DNA of 64,000 nucleotides from Alphaproteobacteria bacterium (GCA_041396705.1 JAWKYB010000005.1:248001-312000), one strand, 5' to 3'; positions 17,778 to 27,276 are shown, counted from the stretch's first letter. Numbers and translations: made by a program. Notes: generated by a model from the letters alone, not told the origin.

Positions 17778-19355
17778 CTAGAAGAACAGCTGGCGCGCCT
17801 GGGTGACGTGCTCCAGCCGTCCGATCGCCGCCAGGCAGCCCTCCGGCAACGGCTGGTCGACGGCGACCAGCGCGATCGCGTCGCCGCCGACCGAGGCCCG
17901 GCCCAGGTGGAAGGTGCCGATGTTGATGCCGCAGTCGCCGATCATGGTGCCGAGGCGGCCGACCAGGCCCGGCTTGTCCTCGTTGGCGACATAGATCATG
18001 TGGCCGGCGAGCTCGGCCTCGACCGCGATGCCCTTGATGTTGACCACCCGCGGCTTGTCGCCGCCGATCAGCGTGCCTGCGACCGCGCGCTCGCGCCGCT
18101 CCGTCGTCACCGTCAGCCGGACCAGGGTGTTGTAGTCCTCGGCGGTGTCGGACTTGCTCTCGGTCACCTGCACGTTGCGCTGGCGGGCGACCTCGGGCGC
18201 GTTGACCATGTTCACCGATTCCATCAGCGGCCTGAAGAAACCGGCCAGCAGCGCCGCGGTCACCGGCCGGGTGTTCAGGCCCGCCGCGGCGCCCTGATAC
18301 TCGATGTGGATCTTGCGCAGACCGGTCTCGGTCAACTGGCCGGCGAAGCTGCCGAGCTGCTCGGCCAGCCGCATGTACGGCATCAGCCGCGGCGCGTCCT
18401 CGGCGCTGACCGCCGGCATGTTGACCGCGTTGGTCACCGCGCCGGTCAGCAGGTAGTCGGCCATCTGCTCGGCGACCTGGATGGCGACGTTCTCCTGCGC
18501 CTCCTCGGTGGAGGCGCCGAGATGCGGCGTCGCGACCACGTTGTCGCGGCCGAACAGAACGTTGGCCTTGGCCGGCTCCTCGACGAAGACGTCGAACGCC
18601 GCGCCTGCGACGTGTCCGCTGTCCAGCGCGGCGGCGAGATCCGCCTCCACCACCAGGCCGCCGCGGGCGCAGTTGACGATGCGCACGCCGCGGCGGCACT
18701 TGGCCAGCGCGGCTGCGTCGATGATGCCGCGGGTCTGATCGGTCATCGGGGTGTGCAGCGTGATCACGTCGGACCGGCCCAGCAGCGTGTCCAGGTCGAC
18801 CTTCTCGATGCCCAGGGCGTCGGCGCGCTCGTGCGACAGGAACGGGTCGAAGGCGATCACCTTCATCGACAGGCCGAGCGCGCGGTTGGCGACGATGGCG
18901 CCGATGTTGCCGCAGCCGATCACGCCCAGCGTCTTGCCGCACAGCTCGGTGCCCATGAAGCGCGACTTCTCCCACTTGCCGGCCTGGGTCGAGCGGTCGG
19001 CGGCGGGAATCTGGCGGGCCAGCGCCATCATCATCGCGATCGCGTGCTCGGCGGTGGTGATCGAATTGCCGAACGGCGTGTTCATCACCACGATGCCGCG
19101 CGCGGTGGCGGCCGGCACGTCGACATTGTCGACGCCGATACCGGCCCGGCCGATCACGCGCAGGCCGTCGGCGCGCGCGAGCAGCTCCTTGCTCGCCTTG
19201 GTCGACGACCGGATGGCGAGCCCGTCATAGCCGCCGATCGCCTCGGCCAGCGCGGCCGGGTCGAGCCCGGTCTTCTCGTCGACCTCGATGCCGCGGGCGC
19301 GGAAGATCTCCGCCGCCCGCGGGCTCATCTTGTCCGAAATCAGCACCCGCGCCAT
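17778..19355 (-). CDS. serA: D-3-phosphoglycerate dehydrogenase
   Basis: 525 residues, first step of serine synthesis, cytoplasmic. The NAD-binding motif is VIGCGNIGAIVANRALGL, followed by the catalytic Arg in NCARGGLV, the Glu region and the His in ATPHLGASTEEAQ. The C-terminal half has the long-form intervening domain and an ACT domain (VNIKGIAVEAELAGHMIYVANEDKPGLVG, here split across residues about 440-470). Length and domain order match the long-form enzyme. It starts 2 bases after the serC stop and is followed by hisZ. Confidence 0.95.
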   Translation of the reverse strand: MARVLISDKMSPRAAEIFRARGIEVDEKTGLDPAALAEAIGGYDGLAIRSSTKASKELLARADGLRVIGRAGIGVDNVDVPAATARGIVVMNTPFGNSITTAEHAIAMMMALARQIPAADRSTQAGKWEKSRFMGTELCGKTLGVIGCGNIGAIVANRALGLSMKVIAFDPFLSHERADALGIEKVDLDTLLGRSDVITLHTPMTDQTRGIIDAAALAKCRRGVRIVNCARGGLVVEADLAAALDSGHVAGAAFDVFVEEPAKANVLFGRDNVVATPHLGASTEEAQENVAIQVAEQMADYLLTGAVTNAVNMPAVSAEDAPRLMPYMRLAEQLGSFAGQLTETGLRKIHIEYQGAAAGLNTRPVTAALLAGFFRPLMESVNMVNAPEVARQRNVQVTESKSDTAEDYNTLVRLTVTTERRERAVAGTLIGGDKPRVVNIKGIAVEAELAGHMIYVANEDKPGLVGRLGTMIGDCGINIGTFHLGRASVGGDAIALVAVDQPLPEGCLAAIGRLEHVTQARQLFF

Positions 19356-19357
19356 GG

Positions 19358-20527
19358 TCAGGCCGCCTCCGCATCCGCCGCGCGGACCGCGCCATAGGCC
19401 CATTCGATCCACGGCAGCAGGGCGGCCATGTCGGCCAGGTCGACCGTGGCGCCGCCCCACAGCCGCAGCGGCGGCAGGGCGTCGCGGTGGGTGTTGATGT
19501 CGTAGGCGACGCCGAGCTCGTCCAATCGCTGCACCAGCGCCTTGATCAGCGCCAGCTGGTCGGCCACCAGCGGCCGCGAACCACAGGTCGACGATCTTCC
19601 AGGCAGATCGAGGTCGACGACCAGGTCGCGGGTCCTCGGCCAGGAAATCGATCCACGCCGTCCGCGCCACCCAGTCGAGGACACCACCGCCAGATTGGCC
19701 TCGCTGCGGGCGATCAGGCCCGGCAGGCCCGATGCCCGCAGCCCATCTCAGCCCGTCGATCGCATCCTCGACGCACAGCATCGAGGGCGTGTTGATCGTC
19801 TCGCCACTTGAAGATGCCCTCGCCCCAGTCTTGCCGCCGCCGGTCAGCGCGGAAGATCTTCGGCAGCGGCCAGGCCGGCTTGTGGCCGGCCAGCCGCTCG
19901 GCCGCCCGCGGGCTCAGCGCCAGCATGCCGTGGCCGCCCTCCCCGCCCAGCACCTTCTGCCAGGACCAGGTCACCCGCATCCAGCTTGTCCCAGGCGACC
20001 GGCATGGCGAACACGGCCGAGGGTCGCGTCGCACAGGGTCAGGCCGGCCCGGTCGGCCGGGATCAGAGCGCCGTCCGGCACCCGCACGCCCGAGGTGGTG
20101 CCGTTCAGGTGAAGACCACGTCGTGGCTCCAGTCGACCGCGCCGAGGGTCCGGCAGCCGGCCGTAGGGCGCCTCCAGGCTGCGGCTGCCGGCGATCTTCA
20201 GCTGCTTGACCACGTCGCCGGCCCAGCCCAGGCCGAAGCTTTCCCACGCCAGCACGTCGACCCCGCGCGGGCCGAGCAGGTTCCACATCGCCATCTCGAT
20301 GGCGCCGGTGTCGAGCCCGGCACCACCGCGATCCGCCAGTCGGCCGGGATGCCGAGCAGGAGCGCGAGCGCTCGATCACCTCCGCCAGCTTGGCCTTGGC
20401 CGGCCCCGCGCAGTGCGAGCGCCCGGTCTCGCGCACGTCGGCCAGCGCGGCCAGCCGACCAGCCCGGCCGCTTCGCGCAGGGGCCAGTCGAGAAGAACAG
20501 CACGGACGGCCGGACGGTGGGTTGCAT
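19358..20527 (-). pseudogene. serC: Phosphoserine aminotransferase, heavily frameshifted in this sequence
   Basis: Second step of serine synthesis. The N-terminus MQPTVRPSVLFFSTGPCAKR is the alphaproteobacterial SerC start. Conserved pieces follow in different frames: AALADVRETGRSH, AKLAEVIERSR, LLGIPADWRIAVVPGS, WNLLGPRGVDVLAWESFGLG, NGTTSGVRVPDG, TWSWQKVLGGEGGHGMLALS, AWPLPKIFR, MLCVEDAIDGL, and finally RDALPPLRLWGGATVDL. At least eight frame changes occur in 1.17 kb. Every piece is well conserved, so poor local sequence is the best explanation. It is followed after 2 bases by serA. Confidence 0.8.
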
Positions 20528-20565
20528 CGCAACGGTCTCCAGGAACGCGGCAATCGAAATGCTCG

Positions 20566-20604
20566 GCGCCGAATTCGGCGCAGCCCAGGGCCGGCAAAGG
20601 CCCT
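20566..20604 (-). other. Structured serC 5' leader
   Basis: The serC leader runs about 100 bases from the predicted transcription start (about 20628) to the ATG. It contains a hairpin AGGGCC-TTTGCC-GGCCCT (20587-20604) and a 16-base palindrome GCGCCGAATTCGGCGC (20566-20581). An RNA motif upstream of serC (serC motif) is known in alphaproteobacteria; I cannot check whether this matches it. Confidence 0.35.
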
Positions 20605-20634
20605 CCGCCCGACCGGTCCCCGAAAAGCGCGCGG

Positions 20635-20663
20635 AGTGTATGGACGGGCCTGCACAGGGTCAA
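20635..20663 (-). promoter_or_regulatory. serC: Sigma-70 type promoter for serC
   Basis: On the minus strand: TTGACC (20658-20663), a 17-base spacer, and TACACT (20635-20640). The spacing is ideal for a vegetative sigma-70 promoter. It lies about 108 bases before the serC start codon. No other promoter of this quality was seen nearby. Confidence 0.6.
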
Positions 20664-20915
20664 CTTGCGCGTGCGCGCATTTCTGTCTCACCGGCGCGCG
20701 CCGGTGCCATTGGCAGGACAACGTGGGGGAAAGTGGCGTACCGGCTCGCCGGCGCCTGCCGCTTCGATCTCGGCTGCGCCCTGGCGCAAGGCAGCCATCA
20801 GGCGGCCGGCAGCTGGCGTTGCCAGGGTGACCGGCAAAAAAGACGCGACCGCCGTTCCGCCTGCGCCTCGCTTGGAGGGCTGCGAAACGACGGCCGCGCC
20901 TGTCGGTTTGGGGCG

Positions 20916-20939
20916 GGGCCCGGCGTTGCGGCCGGGCCC
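20916..20939 (-). terminator. Hairpin after flp (likely terminator)
   Basis: A perfect 9-base stem GGGCCCGGC / GCCGGGCCC with a 6-base loop, 15 bases after the flp stop codon. No T-run follows on either strand, so termination efficiency is uncertain. The stretch between serC and flp (20528-20953) holds this hairpin, the serC promoter and leader, and nothing else that I can identify. Confidence 0.5.
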
Positions 20940-20953
20940 GGCCGGAGCGAGAC

Positions 20954-21159
20954 TTACTCGCCGCCGCCCTCGCCGCCGACGCCGCTGACCGCGGTGTCGA
21001 GCTCACCGGACACGGTGGTGAACAGCGAGTCGAGCGAGTCGCCCATCGCGCCCAGCGCGGTGATCGCGGCAACCGAAACCAGCGCGGCGATCAGGCCGTA
21101 CTCGATTACCCGGTCGCGCCGTCTTCCTGGGCGAAAAACTTCTTGAACAGGCGGGTCAT
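20954..21159 (-). pseudogene. Flp/Fap-type pilin, frameshifted in this sequence
   Basis: A class IVb pilin of about 67 residues. The start MTRLFKKFFAQEDGAT is followed in the next frame by VIEYGLIAALVSVAAITALG and a GDSLDSLFTTVSGEL helix. In GAT-VIEYG the frame changes at about 21108-21113; two extra G bases would explain it exactly and give 204 coding bases. AAGGAGG lies 5 bases before the ATG. Flp pilins form adhesive fibres, and are assembled by Tad proteins, but no tad genes are in the window. Sequence error is more likely than loss. Confidence 0.75.
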
Positions 21160-21258
21160 GGTGGCCTCCTTGGCACAGGTGTGTTCGTCAGACAGGCCGA
21201 TCATGAGCATCAAGTATGAACGGTGCGTTAACGCCAAGAATAGCAGAGCAAGAGATGG

Positions 21259-21323
21259 TTCAAATTTGAAATAATCACAACGAACTTATCTTTGTGCAAT
21301 TTGAATACAATTTGATACAATTC
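21259..21323. promoter_or_regulatory. AT-rich regulatory patch with palindrome and helical repeats
   Basis: A low-GC island, rare in this sequence, between flp (minus) and the SLC13 permease (plus). It contains TTCAAATTTGAA (21259-21270, perfect palindrome) and CAATTTGAATA, CAATTTGATA and CAATTC repeats (21297-21323), each about one helical turn apart. A possible flp promoter on the minus strand is TTGCAC-N17-GATTAT. The layout fits a regulated or bent-DNA promoter region; no binding protein is known. Confidence 0.45.
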
Positions 21324-21445
21324 ATTACATTCCGGCCGCCGCGCCGGCGGCGCAGCACCCTTCGCCACACGCCGCCGTTGACATTCGCCCGGTGTTGGCC
21401 ACGCAATCCGCGCCAGCCGGGCCGGGCCCGGGACGGGGAGCACGG

Positions 21446-23230
21446 GTGATATTCGGACTGGACGCCTTTGCACCGCTGGTGGTCGGCGCCGTCGTGCTGG
21501 CGCTGCTGGCCGCCTTCGTCGCCGAATGGCGCCCGCCGGAGATTTCGGCCGCGCTGGCGGTGTGCGTCCTGATGCTGCTGGGCATCCTCGAGGTCGATGA
21601 CGTGCTGGCGGTGCTGTCGACCAGCGCGCCGGTGACGATCGCGGCGATGTTCGTCATTTCCGCCGCCCTGGTGCGGACCGGCGCGCTGGACGCCTTCAGT
21701 CGGCTGGCCACCGCCGGCGCCGGGCGCCGGCCCCGGCTGGCCGTCGCGCTGTTCCTGCTGCTCGTCGCCGCGATCTCCGCGGTGATGAACAACACGCCGC
21801 TGGTCATGCTGATGATCCCGGTCGCGGTGGTGCTGGCGCGCGAGACCGGCCGCGTCGCCTCCAAGCTGCTGATCCCGCTGAGCTATGCCGCCATCCTGGG
21901 CGGCACCTGCACGCTGTTGGGCACATCCACCAACATCCTGGTCGACAGCGTGGCGCGCGACGCCGGGCTGGCGCCGTTCCACATCCTGGAGATCGCGCCG
22001 CTGGGCGTGGTCACCACGCTGGTCGGGGTCGTCCTGCTGGTGCTCGGCCAGCCGCTGCTGCCGGAGCGCATCACCGCCACCGCGGTCACCGGGCGCGACG
22101 CGGTCAAGCGCTACATCGTGCAGGCGGTGATCGAGGACGGCTCGCCGCACATCGGGCGCGCGCCGCGCGACATCGAGGCGTTCCGGCGCGCCGACCGCCA
22201 GCTGATCGACGTGGTCCGCGGCGAGGTCTCGCTGCGCCGCGGCCTGGACAAGGTGATCCTGCAGCCCGGCGACGTGGTGGTGATCCGCAGCTCGATCGCC
22301 GAGATCCTGTCGATGAAGGAGGAAAGCGAGATCACGCTGTCGGAGGCCGGCCACCTGCAGCAGATGGGTGCGCGCAGTTCGACGGTGGTCGAGATCCTGT
22401 TGGGGCCCGGCGCGCGCATCCTCGGCCAGACCCTGGCCCAGCTGCGCCTGCGCCGGCACTACGGCGTCTACCCGATCGCCCTGCACCGCGGCGGCGAGAA
22501 TCTGGACGAGCGGTTCGAGAGCGCGCGGCTGGCCGTCGGCGACACCCTGCTGGTCGAGGGCGCGCCGGAAGATCTGCGCCGGCTGGTCGAGGAGGCCGAT
22601 CTGGTCAACGTGTCCGAGCCGGCCGTGCGCGGGTTCCGCCGCGCCAAGGCGCCGCTGGCGCTCGCCGCCCTCGGCCTGGTCGTGGCCGGCGCCGCGGCCG
22701 AGTTCATGCCGCTGGCCGGCCTGGCCGCGATCGGCGCCACGCTGGTGCTGGTCACCCGCTGCGTCGAGGTCGAGGAAGCGGTGCAGGCGGTCGAGTGGCG
22801 GATCCTCGGGCTGATTTTCGCCATGCTGGCGATCGGCGCGGCGATGGACCGCACCGGCCTGGTCCGCATGATCGTCGAGGCGATCGCGCCGCACCTGGCC
22901 GGCGGCTCGCCCGTGGTGGCGCTGGCGGCGATCTATGTGCTGAGCGTGCTGCTGACCGAGGTCGTCACCAACAACGCCGTCGCGGTGATCATGACGCCGA
23001 TCGCGATCGGCCTGGCCGGCGGGCTGGGCGTCGACCCGCGCCCGTTCGTGGTCGCGGTGATGTTTGCCGCCAGCGCCAGCTTCATCACGCCGATCGGCTA
23101 TCAGACCAACACGCTGGTCTACAGCGCCGGCGGCTATCGCTTCACCGATTTCGCCCGCCTCGGCGCGGCGCTGACCGTGGTCACCGGCGCGATCTGCATC
23201 GGCCTGATCCCGCTGATCTGGCCGTTCTGA
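21446..23230 (+). CDS. SLC13-family permease with RCK C-terminal domains
   Basis: About 594 residues. Multiple membrane segments carry the SLC13/CitT-type signatures MNNTPLVMLMIPVAVVLA, YAAILGGTCTLLGTSTNILV and NNAVAVIMTPIAIGLA. In the middle (about residues 215-400) are two RCK_C-type (TrkA-C) regulatory domains: VKRYIVQAVIEDG...LDKVILQPGDVVVIRSS and SSTVVEILLGPGARILGQTL. The family imports anions or dicarboxylates. GTG at 21446 is preferred for its GGGGAG; ATG 21392 is possible but has no RBS. The next gene converges 12 bases after the stop. Confidence 0.88.
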   Translation: MIFGLDAFAPLVVGAVVLALLAAFVAEWRPPEISAALAVCVLMLLGILEVDDVLAVLSTSAPVTIAAMFVISAALVRTGALDAFSRLATAGAGRRPRLAVALFLLLVAAISAVMNNTPLVMLMIPVAVVLARETGRVASKLLIPLSYAAILGGTCTLLGTSTNILVDSVARDAGLAPFHILEIAPLGVVTTLVGVVLLVLGQPLLPERITATAVTGRDAVKRYIVQAVIEDGSPHIGRAPRDIEAFRRADRQLIDVVRGEVSLRRGLDKVILQPGDVVVIRSSIAEILSMKEESEITLSEAGHLQQMGARSSTVVEILLGPGARILGQTLAQLRLRRHYGVYPIALHRGGENLDERFESARLAVGDTLLVEGAPEDLRRLVEEADLVNVSEPAVRGFRRAKAPLALAALGLVVAGAAAEFMPLAGLAAIGATLVLVTRCVEVEEAVQAVEWRILGLIFAMLAIGAAMDRTGLVRMIVEAIAPHLAGGSPVVALAAIYVLSVLLTEVVTNNAVAVIMTPIAIGLAGGLGVDPRPFVVAVMFAASASFITPIGYQTNTLVYSAGGYRFTDFARLGAALTVVTGAICIGLIPLIWPF

Positions 23231-23242
23231 GCCCGCCTGCGG

Positions 23243-24318
23243 TCAGGCGTGGGTCGCGGTCACCGCGATCAGCTCGTGATCGGAAATGGCGTTGCCGGCA
23301 TCGTCGACCGCCGCGAGCACCTCCGGCGCCGAGCAGGCCAGCCCGCGGCTGAAGAACCAGTCGATCTTGGCGAACGGCTCCTCCGGCGCGCCGTCCGGCA
23401 GCGTGCGCATGGTGGTGGCGTGGGCCAGGTTGCAGGCGGTCCAGTCGAGCCCGGCCTGCGCCGCGACGTCGAACATCGGCTCGTGCCGCGACGGGTCGGT
23501 CAGCCGCTGCGGATCGTCGGCCAGCGCCCGCGCGATGCCGTCGGGACCGACCGCGCGGAAGCCGACGTCGAAGCTGCTGGTGTTGAAATCGCCGCCGATC
23601 AGCCAGGGCAGGTCGGGCGCATAGCGCCGCAGGCCGGCGACCAGCGCGGCCATCTGCCGGGCGCGGTCGGCCCGGTCGGTGTGGCTTTCGAAATGGACCG
23701 CGGCGACCGCCACCGGCCCGCCGGCCAGGCGGATCTCGCCCAGCGCCGCGATCCGGCCGCCGACCCGCTTCTGGTAGGCGTCGGCGACGTACCAGCGCCC
23801 GGTCGCCTCCAGGCGCAGCACCGCCGGCCGGCTCAGCGGCACCCGGCTGAGCACGCCGTTGCCGTGCAGCCCGTTGCGGTTGCTCTCGCCGGCGTGCCAC
23901 GTCTGCTCGCGCTTGTCGCCGAGACCGAGCTCGACGAACTCGACCGCGAAGGCATAGCCCGCGCCCAGACCGTCGGCGAGGTCGTGCAGCGTGCGGCGCT
24001 GGCCGGACCGGGCCATGCCGTCGTCCATCTCCGTCATCAGCGCCACGTCGGCGCCCGCCGCGCGCAGTCGGGCGACCGACGCGTCGACATGCTTGCAGCG
24101 CTCCGCATTCCACGCGACCGCGCGGACCGCGCGCGGCGCCGGCCGTCCGCCGCCGGCCGGTATTCCACCTCGTGCAGGCAGGCGGTGTCGCGATACAGGC
24201 CCGGGTGGGAATCGTCCGGCGCCGCCGCCATGGCGGCCCGCCGTTCCGCCTCCGGCAGGCTGAGGCGCGCGACCTGCGCCGCGGCGATCTCGGGTATGGC
24301 AGCGTCGGGCAGGGCCAT
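23243..24318 (-). pseudogene. Endonuclease/exonuclease/phosphatase-family protein, frameshifted
   Basis: The N-terminus MALPDAAIPEIAAAQVARLS runs in one frame to EVEYRPAAD, then the frame changes near 24140 and continues as AVRAVAWNAERCKHVDASVA. The EEP signature residues follow: DVALMTEMD, HFESHTDRADRARQM, GGDFNTSSFDVGF, and the C-terminal AISDHELIAV. EEP enzymes cut phosphodiester bonds in nucleic acids, phospholipids or other substrates; which one is not evident. No signal peptide is seen. Length is one base short of a multiple of three, so a single missing base explains it. Likely sequencing error. Confidence 0.8.
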
Positions 24319-24518
24319 GATTGCGACTCCGTTGATTCGACCCAGCATTCCTATCAGCAGCGCGGCCCGGCGGCCCATCGGCGATTTGCGGCCACAAGCC
24401 CGCCCTGGACCCCGCCGCGGATTGACCGCATAGTTGCCCGAATTGTGGGGCAGGAAAGGATCGCCGGCCTGCCGACAACGGCCGGCGTCCGAAGTCATTC
24501 CAGCGAGGCATATTCGTC

Positions 24519-25310
24519 ATGGCCGACAGCACGCTGATTCGCGGATTCTCGTTCGGCGACGTCGTGGGCGGCGCCTTCGGCGTGTTCTTCCGCAACTTCC
24601 TGATGTTCGTGCTGATCGCGGCGATCGTGAACGCGCCGCTGCTGCTCTATGTGCACTACGCGTCGCCGCCGACCACCCAGAACGCCGCGCTGGCGCAAGG
24701 CGTGCTGGTCTTCGTGATCCAGCTGGTCTGCTCGGCACTGACCGCAGCGATGCTGGTCTACAGCACCGCGCAGACGCTGCGCGGCCGCCCGCGCAACGTC
24801 GGCGCGACCATCTCGAACGGCTTCGCCGTGCTGTTCCCGGCGATCGGTGTGTCGCTTGTGTTCGGCATCGGCGTGGCGCTGGCCGCCCTGGCCGCCGGCG
24901 TGCCCGCCTTCGTCACCGGCTCGCCCTGGCTGCTGGTGATTCCGGTGGTGGTGGCGCTGATCGTGGTGACGCGCTGGTGGGTCGCGGTGCCGGCGGTGGT
25001 GATCGAGCGCGAAGGCGTCTTCGCCGCCATCGGCCGCAGCAGCGAGCTGACCAAGGGGTCGCGCTGGACCGTGTTCGGCATCATCCTGGTGTTCGGCGTG
25101 ATCTCGTGGCTTGTCAACTTCGTGGTGCTGAAGACGGTCGGGCCGGGCTACGCCCAGCCGGCCGACACCACCACCTTCCTCATCGTCGACTGGGTGGCGA
25201 CCGCGATCCTGTCGGCGCTGTCCTCGGCGCTGGGCGGCGTCGCCTATTTCGCGCTGCGGGTCGACAAGGAAGGCCTCGACATCGACCAGGTCGCCTCGGT
25301 GTTCGACTGA
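24519..25310 (+). CDS. Polytopic membrane protein (GDPD membrane-domain or YciC-like)
   Basis: 263 residues with about six membrane segments. The N-terminal SFGDVVGGAFGVFFRNFLMFV and the RWWVAVPAVVIEREGVFAAIGRSSELTKGSRWTVFGI region (residues about 155-190) resemble the integral-membrane domain seen at the N-terminus of some glycerophosphodiester phosphodiesterases and in YciC-like proteins. There is no catalytic domain. Function unknown; the divergent EEP gene starts 201 bases away. Confidence 0.6.
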   Translation: MADSTLIRGFSFGDVVGGAFGVFFRNFLMFVLIAAIVNAPLLLYVHYASPPTTQNAALAQGVLVFVIQLVCSALTAAMLVYSTAQTLRGRPRNVGATISNGFAVLFPAIGVSLVFGIGVALAALAAGVPAFVTGSPWLLVIPVVVALIVVTRWWVAVPAVVIEREGVFAAIGRSSELTKGSRWTVFGIILVFGVISWLVNFVVLKTVGPGYAQPADTTTFLIVDWVATAILSALSSALGGVAYFALRVDKEGLDIDQVASVFD

Positions 25311-25325
25311 GGCCCGCCGCCGCGA

Positions 25326-26258
25326 TCAGCCGCCCGCCGGCCGGTCGCGCTTGCTGGCGCGGCGCTTGCCGAAGCTGAGGTCCCGCTCCAGCCGCGCCCG
25401 CTGCGCGCGGTAGAACGCCTGCAGGAACCGCCGCGCGTCGACCGGCTGGTCGTCCGCCGGCTGCCAGCCGGTCTTGCGCCGAATGCGGTCGGCCACCTGC
25501 TCGAACACCCTGGCCGAGTCGGCGCCGGAACGGCGCAGCACGTCCTCCAGCACCTGCAGCTCGTAGGCGCCGTAGATCGCGAGCTGGCGCTCGGTGAAGC
25601 GGTAGTCGGCCGCCGCCTCCCCCGGCGTGGCGATCGACAGCAGCGGACGGGCGGGGGCGGCGGCGACGTCGGGCAGCAGCGCCTGCTTCGGCGCCGCGAT
25701 CACCCAGGTGCCTGCGACCATGTCGCCGGCGCGCAGCCGGTCGCGGTTGAACACCGGCAGCAGGGCGAGCACGCCGGTCCACAGCAGGGCGGCCCAGATC
25801 ACCCAGCGCTCCTCGGCCTGCACCCCCAGCACCAGCAGCAGGCTCAGCGGCAGGAACAGCTCCACCTCGCGCATCAGGTTGCGCGCCAACACCGCGTCGC
25901 CGCGCAGCGGTCCGCCGTCGCGGTCGACGACGCGCAGCCCCAGCGCGCGCTTGCCCGGCGAGGCGCCCCGCCACTTCAGCTCGAACCAGGCGAAGTAGAA
26001 CGAGCGCACGAAGAACGACAGCAGGGTGACCAGCACCCAGACCGCCTCGCTCTCGATCAGCGTCCGCGGCATCGTCAGCAGGATCAGGCCGAGCACCAGG
26101 AAGGCGCCGCCGACGAACAGCAGGTCGAGCAGCAGGGCTGCGAAGCGCTCGGTCACCCCCGCCAGCCGCATCTGCAGCGCGACGCCCTCCGGCGCCGCCA
26201 CCGTGCGCACGTCGCGGCCCCGGCCGTCGTCGAACACGATCGGACGCACGTCAACCAT
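25326..26258 (-). CDS. RDD-family membrane protein
   Basis: 310 residues. RDD core: AGVTERFAALLLDLLFVGGAF (first RDD segment), then ELKWRGASPGKRALGLRVVDRDG (second) and FNRDRLRAGDMVAGTW (last). About four membrane segments. RDD proteins are poorly understood; some act as transporters or antiporters. The C-terminal 110 residues are soluble and basic. The start overlaps the SpoIIM gene by 8 bases, so they are co-translated. Last gene of the DUF4129-MoxR cluster. Confidence 0.9.
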   Translation of the reverse strand: MVDVRPIVFDDGRGRDVRTVAAPEGVALQMRLAGVTERFAALLLDLLFVGGAFLVLGLILLTMPRTLIESEAVWVLVTLLSFFVRSFYFAWFELKWRGASPGKRALGLRVVDRDGGPLRGDAVLARNLMREVELFLPLSLLLVLGVQAEERWVIWAALLWTGVLALLPVFNRDRLRAGDMVAGTWVIAAPKQALLPDVAAAPARPLLSIATPGEAAADYRFTERQLAIYGAYELQVLEDVLRRSGADSARVFEQVADRIRRKTGWQPADDQPVDARRFLQAFYRAQRARLERDLSFGKRRASKRDRPAGG

Positions 26259-27276
26259 CCGGCCCGCCCCGTCCGCCGCCGGGTCCGCTGCCGCGTCCGG
26301 CCAGCGCGAAATAGCCGAGCCACGCGGCCAGCGCCGCCGTGCCGACCAGGATGCGCACGACCGGGTCGTTGATCAGCTGCCGGCCCAGCCCCTCCAGCAG
26401 CGCCGCGGCGAACAGCATGACAACGGCGCCGATCACCAGCACCGCCGCATCGCGGCCGCGCCGGGCGAGGTTGTGCAGCCGCGCGTGCCGGCCCGGGAAC
26501 ACCAGGCTCTCGGCCACGACCAGGCCGGCGGCGCCGCACAGCACGATGGCGAACAGCTCGGTGGTGCCATGGATGGTGAGCCAGGCGATCATCTCGCCGC
26601 CCAGCCCGCGGTCGGCATAGAGCGCGACGAAGGCGCCGACGCCGAGCCCGTTCACGAACAGCAGCAGCACCGTCGGCACGCCGAAGGCGAAGCCGAGCGC
26701 GAAGCACAGCATGCCGATCTGGCTGTTGTGCGAGAACAGGAAGGCGGCGAAGGCCGATAGCTCGTGGGCCGCGTCCGGCGCGGTGTAGAGCGCGGCGCGC
26801 AGGTCCTCGGTGGAGGCCGCCGGGGTCCGGCCGGCCGCCATGTCGGCATCGACGAAGGCATAGAACCAGTCGGTGCTTTCCAGCGTGAGAGCCAGGCCGA
26901 CGCCGATGCCGACGGCCAGGCACAGCGCGGAGACCAGGATGTGCCAGCCGGCCGCGCGCACGCAGGCCGGCCAGCGCTCGGCGAAGAAGCGGCCCACCAT
27001 CTGCGGCAGCCCGCTGTGCGCGGCATAGACCGAGAGATAGGCGCGGGTGGCCAGGCTCTCCAGGTAGAGCAGCAGGCTGCGGTCCAGCGAGATGCTGCGG
27101 GCCACCGACAGCGAGGACAGCGTCGCCCGGTAGAGCATCGGCAGCCGCGCCAGGTCGTCCGGCGACAGGCGCGACGGCCCGGCGACGTCGCTGCGTTCGA
27201 GCAGGCGCTCCAGCTCCGCCCAGCTCCGCTCCCGCTCGCGGCGGAACTGGGTGCTGCGCAGTTCGACCTCGGCCAT
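26251..27276 (-). CDS. SpoIIM-like integral membrane protein
   Basis: 341 residues, stage II sporulation protein M family (not restricted to spore formers). Membrane segments are in the second half, with AAGWHILVSALCLAVGIGVGLAL, FLFSHNSQIGMLCFALGFAFG and IAWLTIHGTTELFAIVLCGAAGLVVAE. The N-terminal 100 residues are cytoplasmic and helical (ELERLLERSDVAGPSRLSPD). The motif SHNSQIGMLCFALG is a family hallmark. No other sporulation gene is present. The gene lies between DUF58 and RDD. Confidence 0.9.
   Translation of the reverse strand: MAEVELRSTQFRRERERSWAELERLLERSDVAGPSRLSPDDLARLPMLYRATLSSLSVARSISLDRSLLLYLESLATRAYLSVYAAHSGLPQMVGRFFAERWPACVRAAGWHILVSALCLAVGIGVGLALTLESTDWFYAFVDADMAAGRTPAASTEDLRAALYTAPDAAHELSAFAAFLFSHNSQIGMLCFALGFAFGVPTVLLLFVNGLGVGAFVALYADRGLGGEMIAWLTIHGTTELFAIVLCGAAGLVVAESLVFPGRHARLHNLARRGRDAAVLVIGAVVMLFAAALLEGLGRQLINDPVVRILVGTAALAAWLGYFALAGRGSGPGGGRGGPDG

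Noticed and set aside
16662..19397. A long plus-strand open frame opposite hisZ and serA
   Set aside because: No recognisable motifs and composition of a codon-shadow; both minus-strand genes are clear.
20527..20953. A small gene between serC and flp
   Set aside because: The stretch contains a promoter, leader hairpins and a terminator-type hairpin; no frame has a sensible start with RBS and protein-like sequence.
26251..27276. Evidence for sporulation (SpoIIM)
   Set aside because: SpoIIM-family proteins are common in non-sporulating bacteria with MoxR/DUF58; no other spore genes are present.
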